Shown: positions 49,762-59,709 of the stretch, piece by piece
How positions within the stretch are numbered: position 1 is the first letter of the stretch
Layout: each line of letters begins with the position of its first letter
NCBI GenBank assembly: GCA_021234155.1
Contig: JAJEKV010000079.1
Location: forward strand, 4,736,417-4,800,416
Origin: Isoetes taiwanensis
Taxonomy: Eukaryota > Streptophyta > Lycopodiopsida > Isoetales > Isoetaceae
Direction: 5' to 3'
Length of the DNA: 64,000 nt
The notes under the pieces: generated by a model
What the model saw: the letters and a program-made list of their open reading frames with translations, nothing else
Database searches by the model: none
What the model was told of the DNA's origin: nothing
Position numbers and translations under genes: made by a program

Positions 49762-50176
49762 GGGCAAAAAAAATTTTTAGTTAACACAAACCATTAACAT
49801 ACAATAAACATTATTAACACAAACCATTACATTTGATACATTTAAATTAAAATCCCCCTTAAACCCCCTTTGGTTTGGGTGCATATTCACACGGGGGGTT
49901 ACTTCGAGCAACGAGAGCTGTCGGATGGGCATATTTGCCCTTTATTCCAAGATCTGGACCGTACATAGCGATCCTCGTTTGTGGGGTATGCATGTACAAG
50001 TTTTTGTATGCTGTATATTAAGGTTTGCAAAATACTATAAGGTTTGAGAGAATGTACTTAATGGTGTTAATTTTGTACATGTGTTGTAAATTTTTTGATT
50101 TTTTTGAGGCTCTCGCTGCCCTACGTAACCCCCCGTGTGAATATGCACCCAAACCAAAGGGGGTTTAAGGGGGATT
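49762..50176. mobile_element. Palindromic MITE-like element, copy 1 (truncated at right)
   Basis: Inverted arms run from about 49790-49925 and 50103-50176; the arm core is CCCCCTTAAACCCCCTTTGG...CACACGGGGGGTTAC. The loop contains TCGTTTGTGGGGTATG and TTGCAAAATACTATAAG. The right arm stops at GGGGGATT, where the LTR resumes, about 75 bp short of copy 2. The loop orientation is opposite to that of copy 2. Confidence 0.85.
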
Positions 50177-50454
50177 GATGAAATGCCTTGTGGCTCCTTG
50201 ATAAATAGTCTTTGCCTGGTCTTCAAATCAAAGGAAAAATGTTAAACAAATGGGAATGTGTCCAGAAAGGTGCTTTACCTCAAGGAAAAGACTAGGCTAT
50301 AAAAGGAGATCCCCAATGCCTTGCAATCTTGGTCAAATGTCTTCCAAACTCTAATGGGATCACAATAGCCTGGAACTTTTCCTTAGAGGAAATATAGATG
50401 AAACAAAAGTTTTGATACATAGATGCTGGTTCATGTTGCCAAAAATGGGCAACA
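50177..50454 (-). repeat. 3' LTR, first part (in element orientation)
   Basis: Matches 58872-59149 of the other LTR. It is separated from the rest of its LTR (45214-47372) by the insertion 47373-50176. The 14 bp present at 58858-58871 in the intact LTR are missing at the junction. Confidence 0.9.
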
Positions 50455-51282
50455 TCTCCTCAAAGGAATGAATAGGCTGGTCCCCTCAGCCTAACAGATG
50501 TAAACTTAGACTGAGGACCTTCAGATACTGGTGCAGGTGACAGAATGGTGTAGAATGATGAAAGAGAGTGGTATGAGTATGAGATGAACTCTGCTATGGT
50601 GGAAATGTGGTGCAGAGCATTGTAGGGAATGAGAATAAAAGAATAGAGGGCTGAAATGGTATGTAAGGCAACTTATAGGCAGATGGAAATGGAAGAGAAA
50701 AGAATGAACCTGCATATGACAGTAAAATCAAAGTTAGCATGAGTGCCAAGCAAGATATGGAAAATTATATATGGATAGCACTCTAGAACTCCAATGAAGA
50801 AGCAAGGTCTTATGAAGAATAAGCCAGTTTAAAAGACAGATGAAATGTTTTGACAAATGGCCCTGTCATGACAATATAGAACTCATTAGTAGGTAATAAT
50901 CAAAGTCTTATCCCCTGTGGCCACATCCCTGCAGCTAAACAGAAACAAACACTATTAGACCTCAAAGGAAATATGCAAATCAAAAGAAATTTTAAAAACT
51001 CAACTTTAAAGCTATAAACTAACCTATAAGCACAATTTCATTAAAATGGGAAATTTTGTGATTCCAATTAGGAACGAAAATCTTTTTTAGTTCATTTTAT
51101 GCCAATTTTTTAATCAATTATGGCGCCATTAAGAAAAAATATGTCTCTAAAGTGTCATTTATTGGCGCCATTAAAAATACTAACAGTGCATATAAAGAAG
51201 CTAAAGAAACATAAAATCACAAAATTAGTTAAAATTTCCAAATTCATAAATTTGCATATCTATTCTAAGCTAGAACAAATGT
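50455..51282 (-). other. 3' untranslated part of the element with polypurine tract
   Basis: Non-coding sequence runs between integrase and the 3' LTR. The minus strand ends CCTTTGAGGAGA immediately before the LTR TG at 50454, a short polypurine tract suitable for second-strand priming. Confidence 0.6.
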
Positions 51283-52478
51283 CTATATAGAAGTGAATAG
51301 GCTTAAGCAGGCATGCTGAGGCCAATATCTTTTAAGGTGTTGAATATTAATAGGGTTTGGCAACTCTAAACCTGTACCAAGATCTGTCAATCTATAAGAT
51401 GAGCAGCCAGCCTCTCCTAAAATCTGATAGGGACCCTCCCAGGGGTTTTCAAACTTGGAAAGCTTTCCTTCATCTGCAGGATTCCACTTCAAAACTAATT
51501 CCATAGGTGCAAACTTATCTTGTAGTTTGTGAGCAGCCTTGAAAGCTGCTGCACTCTTAGCCTTCTTCAGCAAGTTGTAATTCTCTGCAACAAACCTTTC
51601 TTCATCCAATTTTAACGTAACTTCATACCGTGCTTCAAGGCTTGAAAAACTCCAACTCAAGCTTGAGTGCCATCCTTAAAGAGGGTATCTCTAACTTTCG
51701 ACCGAATGACGACCTCTACTCCATATACTAAACTGAAAGGTGAGGCATTAGTAGCTGCTTTAGAGGTAATTCTATGACCCCAAAGAGCATCATATAATTT
51801 CAAGTGCCAATCCCTTTGGTTTTGGCAAACCTGCTTTTCTCGCAAAATACCCTTAAGCACTTTGTTAGTAGACTCAGCTTGGCCATTTCCTTGAGGATAA
51901 TAGGCTGAGCTTTTCACATGCTTGATCTTGAGGCTTGAAACAAGAAAATTAATCACCTCATTAATAAAAGTAGAGCCTCTATCAGTCAAAATTTTAAAGG
52001 GAATGCCAAACCTAGAGCAAATATTCTCATGCAAAAATCTGGCAGTAGTATGGGCATTTGCTTTCCTTAAGGGTGCTGCTTCTGACCACTTAGTGAACAG
52101 GTCTGTAGCTACAACAATGTATTCATGCTGGGCTGAGGATGGAGGATTGATAGGGCCAACATAGTCCAATCCCCAAACTTGAAATGGACCAGGGGAGACA
52201 ATTCCTGTAAGAGGAGCAGGATGCAAGATTCTTTTGCCAAAGATCTGGCATTGATGACAAGTCTTTATAACATCATAACAATCTTTAAATAAATGAGGCC
52301 AAAAGTAACCAGACCTCAATATTTTCTTGGCAGTTGTGTCTGCTGCAAAATGACCACCACAAACACCTTTGTGATTTTCAGCAAGTACCAGGGCAGCTTC
52401 ATCTTCATCAACACATCTTAAGAGTAAACCATCCCTGTTTACCTTGCACAAAATGTCACCAACCAAGGAGTAAGTCAA
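51283..52478 (-). pseudogene. pol: Ty3/gypsy integrase
   Basis: Inserts element DNA into the host chromosome. The N-terminal zinc-binding HHCC is seen in HKGVCGGHFAADTTAKK and CHQCQIFGKR. The catalytic D-D-E is in VWGLDYVGPINPP, FKILTDRGSTFINE and PQGNGQAESTNKVLKG. WGHRITSKAATNASPFSLVY follows. The frame ends at 51657 and resumes one frame over at 51660 (LEARYEVTLKLDEERFVAE, WEGPYQILGE, PINIQHLKRYWP), which is the usual C-terminal GPY/F-type region. It ends at 51283, leaving about 0.8 kb of non-coding sequence before the 3' LTR. Apart from the frameshift this is the best-preserved part of the element. Confidence 0.92.
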
Positions 52479-52559
52479 ACATTTTAACTTAAACTTGTAA
52501 GCTTGGCTTTTTGAAAATTCAGAAGGTATCTCTTGATACTGAAGGAACCTCCTAATAGG

Positions 52560-53383
52560 TTGTTGTCAACCTCGAGCTTGTATAGCTGACAAGTCCTGCT
52601 CATTTACAACAAGGTTAGTCATTTCTTCTTCTTGTACAACCTCCTCATGTTCAAAGTAGGCAGCAAATAAGTATAAACTCGGATTGTTCAATACATGAAT
52701 GACCTTTACCTTTAAAGCATAAGATTGGAGCCTACAAGCCCATTTATGAAGCTTGGGTTTTCTAATTTCTTACCATACAAAAAGGCATGGGGTTCTCACT
52801 GCATGTAGATAGTGGCTTGGGATTTTTGTAAAAGATGTCCCCGTCTTTCTATCAAAAAGATGAGAGCAAAGAAACTCCTTTCTACCTTAGCATACTTCTC
52901 TTCAGTTTGAGACCATTGTTTGCTTGCAAAAGCAATGGGGTGCCTATCCTGCAAAATGGCAACTCCAGCAGCTTTTTTAGTAATGGTTATATAAACTTTA
53001 AATGGTAATGAAAGGTCTGGAGTTTTTAAAAGTGTAGAATGGCAAATAGCCTCTATGATCTGCAAAAAAGCCTTTTCACACTCATCAGTCCAAATAACAG
53101 GCCTATATTTACTTTCTCTTTTACTAACTTGGCCTATTCTAGTCAATTTAGAGATGGGACTAATAAGGTGAGAGAAATTAGGCACATACACCCTTAAGAA
53201 AGAAGTCATTCCCATAAATCCCTTGACCTCTTTAATTGTCCTGGGTGTTTGAAGCTTTTTTAGAGCTATGATCTTCTCTTCAGCTACTTGAAGGCCTTGA
53301 GCAGAAACCTCATGACCTAAAAGCTGGCCTTTGGATGCCAAAAAGATGCACTTCTTTGGATTTAGATTAACTCCATCTCTCAA
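52560..53383 (-). pseudogene. pol: RT thumb and degenerate gypsy RNase H
   Basis: The thumb is clear (LNPKKCIFLASKGQLLGHEV, LQTPRTIKEVKGFMGMTSFL, FSHLISPISKLTR). The following gypsy RNase H has FKVYITITKKAAGVAILQ where the family has a catalytic Asp (typically TDAS). It keeps HPIAFASKQWSQTEEKYAKV, but after a frame change near 52796 shows HVLNNPSLYLFAAYFEHE without the ADALSR catalytic end. The domain is therefore missing two catalytic Asp residues and may have acted only as a structural tether, as in other Tat elements and in retroviruses. This fits with the intact DEDD set in the upstream RNase H. Confidence 0.82.
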
Positions 53384-54230
53384 GACAATGTAAATATCCT
53401 TGTTAGCTCTGAAATATGAACATTTGTATCAGTACCTAGGCATAAATCATCAAGATAGACCCTGAATTGCTCAGGAGTCATGCTTGCAAAGACAGTATCC
53501 ATAGCTCTCTGAAATGTAGCAGGGGCATTCATTAATCCAAAAGGCATCCTTTTCATTGCATAAGTTCCCCATGGAGTAATGAAGGATGTCTTTTGGCTGA
53601 TCCTCCTTTTGATGCTAATCTGATTAAAACCGTAGAAACCATCCAAAAATGAGTATATAGACTTGCCCGACCATCGATAAAGAATTTCTTCCAAAAAAGG
53701 CAAAGGGTAACAATCTTTAATAGTAGCTTTATTTAGATCTCTATAATCCACACATATTCTTAGAGAACCATTCTTTTTTAGAACTGGAACAATACAAGAA
53801 ACCCAAGAAGGGTTCACAATGTCAACTATCAAACCTGACTCCTGCATTTTGAATAATTCCTGCTTGATAAGATCTAAAAGTGAGGAATTAATCCTTCTCA
53901 ATCTCTGCATAACAGGTTTAGTATCTTCACGAACTTTTATCTCAAACTCACAAATGCTTCTATCAACCCCTTTCAACTCTGAATATTCCCATGCAAAAAC
54001 ATCCACCCAATCTTCAAAGTACTTAACCATTTTACCTTTGCATTCCTCTTCATATAGTTCTCCCATTTGCAAAGTTCTGGACATACCTCCCTTATGCACT
54101 TCAAGCTCTTTGTGTGATTCCTCTTGTGCTAGGTTGATGGTCAAGATAGGATGAAATTGAGAGAGCTCATCTTCATCTAGAACATCTTCCTTGATAGCTC
54201 CCTCAGATAGATACTCTAAGAGTGTCTTCC
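53380..54230 (-). pseudogene. pol: Ty3/gypsy reverse transcriptase, fingers and palm
   Basis: Copies the element RNA into DNA. The linker MVKYFEDWVDVFAWEYSEL and VMQRLRRINSSLLDLIKQEL precede the domain, as in Tat elements. Motifs follow in order: GLIVDIVNPSWVSCIVPVLK, LRICVDYRDLNKATIKDCYP, YSFLDGFYGFNQI (first catalytic Asp), MPFGLMNAPATFQRAMD and the catalytic box VYLDDLCLG. The frame is open from the TAG at 54370 to a stop at 53380, where a frameshift occurs in the expected HISELTRIFTL stretch just past the catalytic box. It is continuous with the upstream RNase H apart from one stop codon. Confidence 0.92.
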
Positions 54231-54239
54231 TGCACAAGG

Positions 54240-54650
54240 AATCAGCCTCAAAGTTTTTGGACCTAGGAATATGATAAATCTCCCAATGATCAAAAAAAGT
54301 TAGCAATTCTCGAGCTTGTGTGTTCAGATCCTCCATATCTTGATGCTTTGTTTGGTATTCTCCCAAAATCTATTTGCAAACGAGTTGTGAGTCTCCATAG
54401 ATAACAATATAGGAAATATTCATGAACCTTGCTTCCTGTAGGCCTGCAATGAGGGCCCTATACTCTGCTGCATTAGAAGAAATATTAGGATGAATTCTCC
54501 CTATCTTAGTCATCAGCTTAAGATCTGCATCCTTCAGAATAGCAGCAGAAGAAGCAATCCCTAATTTTTTAGACATACCTCCATCAAACCAAAGGTAGGC
54601 CTTGTTTTCTTTTGGATCAGAGAACTCTACATGAGCAAAGTTGATAACTT
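54240..54650 (-). pseudogene. Archaeal/plant-type RNase H located before reverse transcriptase
   Basis: The sequence shows all four catalytic positions of an RNase H fold: Asp in YLWFDGGMSKK, Glu in SSNAAEYRALIAGLQEA, Asp in VIYGDSQLVCK, and Asp in IPRSKNFEADSLCRK, plus LLTFFDHWEIYHIPR. It therefore resembles the additional aRNH domain of Tat elements. The frame has one in-frame TAG (54370-54372) after SQLVCK and then continues in the same frame, so a single nonsense change splits it. It sits between the protease end (LLGRRW) and RT. In the Tat elements I know, this domain is downstream of RT, so the position is unusual. It would degrade RNA in RNA:DNA hybrids. Confidence 0.82.
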
Positions 54651-54839
54651 CTTCACTCATATCAACATCTAGACCTAAACTGTAAACTCCTAGCTCCTCT
54701 TCCTGCAATATATCCACATCTATGAACCTAATATTAGCAGAGGGGTCAGTTTTGTTTACCAATTTAATGGAAGTTGCTCCATTTGAAATAGTGCAAATGC
54801 CTTCAGACCATATAGGCCTAGCATCTACTGTTTTCATCC

Positions 54840-55181
54840 ACCTTCTTCCCAATAATAAATCATAGATGTTAGCATGGTTAACATTCTCAAAATCAACAAC
54901 CACAAATGTAGCTAAAACAATGATCCCTCCCAGATAATGGACACATTCCTCACCACTCCCTTTGGTACTACCTTAGCATTGGAAAAGGATTTTAGAACAA
55001 TAGAAGTATTGTCTTCTACCTTGAGATTCAGTGTTTTCATAACATGATAAGGCATGACATTTAGAGAAGAACCTCCATCCAAGAAGACCTTATCTAAATG
55101 GGAAGTACCTATAGTAGCACTACAAGTAAAAGCACCTGGATCTTCGGTGCTCGGGTAAGGCTTCTGAAAATGTTGTTGCAA
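54840..55181 (-). pseudogene. Retrotransposon aspartic protease
   Basis: The active-site box is VFLDGGSSLNVMP; DGGSS instead of DSG/DTG is, as I recall, common in the Tat lineage. It is followed by VVPKGVVRNVSIIWEGSLF and, in another frame, VVDFENVNHANIYDLLLGRR, the conserved LLGR end of the fold. It would cleave Gag-Pol. A frame change near 54908 separates the two halves. It lies directly before the upstream RNase H. Confidence 0.8.
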
Positions 55182-55527
55182 GTCTCTGCAGCAATTTCTT
55201 CAACATTTTGGGTATTCTTGATAAACTTTTCCCCCTGTATGATGGTGCAATCCTCAATAGAGTTAGTAAGTCTACAGAACCTTGGAGTTTTTCATAAGCA
55301 ATTCAAATTCATCAAGCTCGAAATATTTACTTTTATACCTTTGAGCGGGGGAGCAGCTATATTACGGGATTAGGCTGAAATGTTACCTTAGGAGTCATGA
55401 ATTGGTGAAACGAAACTTGCAGAGCTACCCGAATGGAGCCTAGCACGCGTGTTTGCACAACCATAACATCTTGTTCTTCTTGCTCTTCCTCCGCACGTGT
55501 CTCAATAAAACTAACATTTGACACTGT

Positions 55528-56060
55528 TTACCTTTTTCTTGCTTTGCAAGGTAATTCTTGACACCTGCAGAACTTCTCCTCATGACCTATCTCTTTACAA
55601 AAAGAACAAACAGGACATTCTCTACCAAAATGGCCCCTTTTGTGGCATTTAGGACAAGATCTTGCAAAGCAATTTTCAGCCCTATGATAGGGCTTACCAC
55701 AATTTGTGCATTCAGGTATGGTAGAGCTAGAAGAAACAGCATTGTTACTATTTTTTAACTCCATGAGTTGTTTGGTAACTTCTAGAAGAGCTTCAGATAC
55801 CTTACTTATCTCAGATTTCATTTCTGAAACCTGAGGGTCTAACTCTTCAGCTTTTGGCTTCTTCTTTTCCTTCTGAACTGCATACACAGGGACAGCATTA
55901 GCATAATGTAGCTCCTGTTCAGTATCATGATGAGGAGGGTAGAATGGATCTCTGACTTCTTCATCAGGCAAATAGCTTAGCATTTCTACTAAATCTATAG
56001 CCTTTACAAATGTCTTATGGATAGAATCTAGCTCACCAAACTTTTGAAGTTTTAATAACT
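55528..56060 (-). pseudogene. gag: gag C-terminal part with three CCHC zinc knuckles
   Basis: Continues gag after the frameshift (KLLKLQKFGELDSIHKTFVK, MLSYLPDEEVRDPF). It carries a coiled-coil-like acidic/basic segment (SEMKSEISKVSEALLEVTKQ) and then three tandem CX2CX4HX4C knuckles: CTNCGKPYHRAENC, CPKCHKRGHFGREC and CSFCKEIGHEEKFC. These would bind the element RNA during packaging. Three knuckles in a row is more than the usual one or two in plant gypsy gag. The frame stops soon after, and the link to the protease is degraded (55190-55528). Confidence 0.88.
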
Positions 56061-56071
56061 TCCTATAAATC

Positions 56072-56653
56072 TTAGGCCTTGGACATCAAACCTCTGATAA
56101 AGGAAGCAACCAGATGCAAAGTTGGGTGGGAAACATGGTTCCTATTACACACCAGCAAATAAGAGTTAAATCTTTCCACATACTGTTTCACACTTTCACC
56201 AGATTTAATAGAAAAGGAATTGAGCTCAAAAACAAGATCCTGGGGTGAAGTAGTCTTACCAAACCTTGACAGAAATCTTTGTTCCAATTCATCCCACTTA
56301 GTACCTATTGACAGTTCAAAATCCAACCAGGACCTGGCCTCATCACCTTTCATGCATTTGGTAAACTCAGCAAACCTAGTACCTTTCTTCTTTCCATGCT
56401 CCTCATAATATTCTTCAAAAGTCTTCAAGAAATGGTTAGCATTCATGGAAGAATCATAACAAGGGGAAGAAACAGGTACAGTAAGCTCAAAATGATAAGG
56501 AGCTTGTGGAGGAAAAGGCAAAGTAAAAACATTTGTAACATTTGTTGTGGAACTGGTAGCCACTTTCATGCTTACCCCTACTAAATCTGGTTGACCTGTT
56601 ACCTCAGATGGTCCAGCAGGCTCAGCAGGCTCAGCAGGCTTTCTTGGTGCCAT
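56072..56653 (-). pseudogene. gag: gag N-terminal part (capsid-like)
   Basis: This would be the structural protein of the retrotransposon particle. I chose the ATG at 56653 (MAPRKPAEPAEPAGPSEV), 40 bp past the LTR, because it directly follows the primer-binding site. The capsid-like gag region runs through FLKTFEEYYEEHGKKKGTRF, CMKGDEARSWLDFEL, WDELEQRFLSRFG and SIKSGESVKQYVERFNSYLL, the usual retrotransposon gag pattern. The frame ends at 56072 after FIRGLMSKA. Coding sense continues one frame over, towards the zinc knuckles, so a frameshift (about 56060) breaks the gene. Confidence 0.88.
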
Positions 56654-56673
56654 GGAGTTCAACTTCCAGGTGA

Positions 56674-56693
56674 AAATCTCGGTAGAACCTCCA
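56674..56693 (-). promoter_or_regulatory. Primer-binding site, tRNA-Gln type
   Basis: Three bases after the 5' LTR, the minus strand starts TGGAGGTTCTACCGAG. This is complementary to a tRNA 3' end AAATCTCGGTAGAACCTCCA, which I recall as the plant tRNA-Gln acceptor/T-arm end. Placement and the TGG start are standard. Confidence 0.7.
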
Positions 56694-56696
56694 AAA

Positions 56697-59149
56697 TGTT
56701 AGCCTAAAACCTGGAATTTTAGTCTAACCTCAAAGGGAGCTCAAACAAAGTGGTTAGAATCTCCAGATCACTTAGGGTGATCAATCCTTATCATGTGAAA
56801 CAAGAAAATTGTTTTTGAAGTGCTAGTTGTCTCAAAATCACTGAAGTCCCTGAAACTGAAAAAACTGTCAGAGCAAAATTTGACCTTGCAGACAAACCCT
56901 GAGATCTGGTTGTTGATATAGATGGTCAACAAACAGAGAAAACTTTTGGTGAAAATTTGGCTTGATTTGAATAAGGGAAGGTCAAGAAAATCGAGGTCAA
57001 AGTCAGGCCAAAAAGTTGGCCGCTGCCAAAAAACAGAGCCAAAATTTGCAGATGGAGTTTGATAAGGAATTTTGGGTTGGGATCTGGATATGTGCAACTT
57101 CCGAGAATAGCCTCTAGATCACGTGCATAGGGTTTAAATAGCAAAAGGATGCTTTAATTTTTCTGTAAGTAGCCAAAACTATATAAAAAAAGCTAACTCA
57201 GAATGCTGTTATGAGAAAAAATCTTTTTATAGGTTTTCTCAGAATATATAGACTTTTAAGATCTTTACAAAGATGAAATGCAACCCACCTGAAGGGGACA
57301 TAACTTGAATAAATGTTTTTGATTTTGTATTTAGCTTTTAAGCTTTTAAAAGACAATGCAAAGTTACAAAAGATGAATGATCAATGATGACAATAGTTTT
57401 CCGTGCAAAGAATATGCATTATAGCAATGTGATACGAAAAATGTGATAATGTCAACAGTGGTATTACCAAAATTGAAAAATAATAGTGCTTGGGAGTAAT
57501 TTCAAGGTCGGTCCCCGAGCATCTCTTGAGAGCTTCAAAACTTCCAATGAAGCAACATGGAATGATTATTTGAGTTGCAATTGAAGTGCCTCAATGTGGA
57601 ACGGGTCACACCGAGCCGGATCTTCAACTTCGAGCAATGTAGAGCAAAAATCTGAGCAGAGTAGAGCGAGATAATATCAAGAAATATTCAGTGCGTCAAA
57701 ATCACGCAGGTATATATCTCGAGGGACGTGTTGATTTGATCTCAGATTGCTGGCTTAAGAACCGCTCTTCCCACAAACTAGCTCTACCGAAAGTGATTTA
57801 AGGCCAAATTTGAGCAATTTCTCTGATCAAGTGCCACGAGGATCCCCAAGGTCTCTAAAAAGGTTCGTGGAGATAATTTCGGTGAAAATTGGCTGCTTCA
57901 ATCAAATTTAGGCACGAATTGGCCGGATTTAGCAGTCTCCCCTATTTTTTAGGGTTCATCGAAAAATTCTAAAGGGTTATATATCCCACAGGCCGAAAAG
58001 GTTTTGGCGACTCCTGTATATAAGGAATAACGTTGACCAGTCTAATAAGATTGCGTGCCACGCAGAGGGGACAACCAACCCGTGTCTGGCCCCCACGCCC
58101 TGCTGCCACATGGAAATGGGAATGAAAATGGGGACGGGGTAGAAATAGATAGGGTAGATAAGCTAGAATAGGTTTTTTATTTTTATGGCACGCATCCCAA
58201 GAATCCAAATTTGAAGGCCTTCCCAAGGGTTTTTCTCAAAATTTAAAAGGCCAAATTAGCTCTTTTTTGCCAAGCTTTCCATCTAGAGAGATTTTAGGTT
58301 GAACTGAAACATTTGAATTTTTGCCCCTTTTGACCCATGATCAATGAATACCGCAACTTGGGGATGGTGAAAAATCATGGAAAAGAGGGGAAAAGGTGCA
58401 AATAGACTATAATAGGGTTTAGGAAGATGAAATGAGGGTGAGAATAGAGTTTTCTTGCCTTTTCCAGTTTTCAAGATCATTAGGGGGCAATTCTCAAATG
58501 AAGGAAGGACCAATAAAAAATGGGTAGTGGAATGATGAGAAAGGAACTCAAAGGTGGAAAAAAGGTGAGAGAAAGGTTTTATGAAGGCTCTTGGGATATA
58601 AAAAAGGTGGATATAAGATGAATGGAATGGGGAACAAAATGGGTACCTCTGTAGCACCTGATTCCATCACACATTATTTCTAAAGCTCAAATCATACCTC
58701 ATAGTGAAAATAAGTTTGCTCAAAAGCCTAAGGGTCTTCCAAACTTTTATAAGGGTCTTCCAAACTTCAAGGCTAGAATAAGAGCAAATTTCACCTCCAA
58801 GATGGCCTTCTCATGTGTGTGACCTCAAAATTACTAATGCAACTCAAGTAAGCTTCATAAGGTTGAACTTTGATGAAATGCCTTGTGGCTCCTTGATAAA
58901 TAGTCTTTGCCTGGTCTTCAAATCAAAGGAAAAATGTTAAACAAATGGGAATGTGTCCAGAAAGGTGCTTTACCTCAAGGAAAAGACTAGGCTATAAAAG
59001 GAGATCCCCAATGCCTTCCAATCTTGGTCAAATGTCTTCCAAACTCTAATGGGATCACAATAGCCTGGAACTTTTCCTTAGAGGAAATATAGATGAAACA
59101 AAAGTTTTGATACATAGATGCTGGTTCATGTTGCCAAAAATGGGCAACA
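56697..59149 (-). repeat. 5' LTR of the Tat-like element (2453 bp)
   Basis: On the minus strand it begins TGTTGCCCATTTTTGGCAAC and ends GGTTTTAGGCTAACA. It matches 45214-47372 plus 50177-50454 closely. The first 21 bp form a hairpin (7-bp stem, 7-base loop; 59129-59149). Candidate TATA boxes on the minus strand lie at about 58012-58024 and 57975-57985. Confidence 0.92.
57973..57986 (-). promoter_or_regulatory. Candidate TATA box of the 5' LTR
   Basis: GGGATATATAACCC on the minus strand, well inside the LTR, is conserved in the other LTR (about 46480). A second AT-rich box sits 35-40 bp upstream (TTATATACAGG). The choice of transcription start is inferred only. Confidence 0.3.
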
Positions 59150-59154
59150 CCATG

Positions 59155-59709
59155 TCATTTAACCATGTTGTTTATTGAAGAAAACAACACTTAAAAATAT
59201 TTATTTGACATGTTGTTTATTGAAAATTCTATAAAACCACATGTGCATTTTATGTAAAATAATACCAAAAGATAACACCTATTTTTGAAAAAATATATTG
59301 CTTCTCAAAACCACATATCATTTTTTGAAGGACCAACACTTGAAAACAACATAATTAAAAGAAAAATCAGAAAACTACGCATAGTTTTTAGCAAAGTCGG
59401 ACAAAATCCTATACATGGTTTTTTAGTGTTGCTTTTTGGCAAAACAACAAGCTTAAAAACAACATGTGGACCTTTTAAGTTTTATTACTTAACCACATGT
59501 CTAATTTTGAAGAAAGCAACGCTTGAAAACTACATGTACTACTTTTAAAACAACCTCAGAAATATAATGCTAATTCCTACGCAGTAGATAATTTTGACAA
59601 AACTCTATGCGTAGACTTTTGGCAACAAAAACTACATGTATAAAAATTTTGCTACAGTCACTAATGCAACATTTTGCTACATGCGTAGTCTTTTTTGCTA
59701 ATGTATTAA
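59155..59709. other. No gene; AT-rich, repeated AACAACACTTGAAA words
   Basis: Repeated words such as AACAACACTTAAAAA and CTTGAAAAC(A/T)ACATG occur several times, like those at 7700-8230. It may be a decayed non-coding repeat. Confidence 0.5.

Larger units (their letters stand above)
47373..50176. mobile_element. Gene-capturing insertion A of an unclassified family
   Basis: It interrupts the 3' LTR and begins ATATGTAGCATAATAACAGG, the same left end as insertion B at 61118; similarity continues for roughly 130 bp, then in patches (GCATGCAG...TCGAGAGG) to about 47590. Its middle holds ABCA transporter exons, and its right side is a palindromic MITE-like copy that ends abruptly at the LTR. No inverted terminal repeat links left and right ends, no target duplication is visible, and 14 bp of LTR are deleted. 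I find neither Helitron ends (TC...CTRR) nor a transposase. The right border may be secondary. Confidence 0.65.
45209..59154 (-). mobile_element. Tat-lineage Ty3/gypsy LTR retrotransposon, decayed, with nested insertion
   Basis: The element is bounded by a 5-bp target duplication CCATG (45209-45213 and 59150-59154), and both LTRs start TG and end CA. All coding parts are on the minus strand, so the right LTR is the 5' LTR. Gene order on the minus strand is gag, zinc knuckles, protease, a DEDD-type RNase H, reverse transcriptase, a degenerate gypsy RNase H, integrase. The RT-proximal motif DVFAWEYSELKGVD and the protease DGGSS box point to the Tat lineage. Many stops and frameshifts show it cannot work by itself. 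The 3' LTR was later split by a 2.8-kb insertion. Confidence 0.92.

Noticed and set aside
47373-50176. Helitron assignment for insertions A and B
   Set aside because: Gene capture fits, but the left end is not TC, no CTRR end with hairpin was found, and insertion is not between A and T.
47373-50176. Pack-MULE assignment for insertion A
   Set aside because: The left end has no matching inverted terminal repeat at the right end and there is no 9-bp target duplication.
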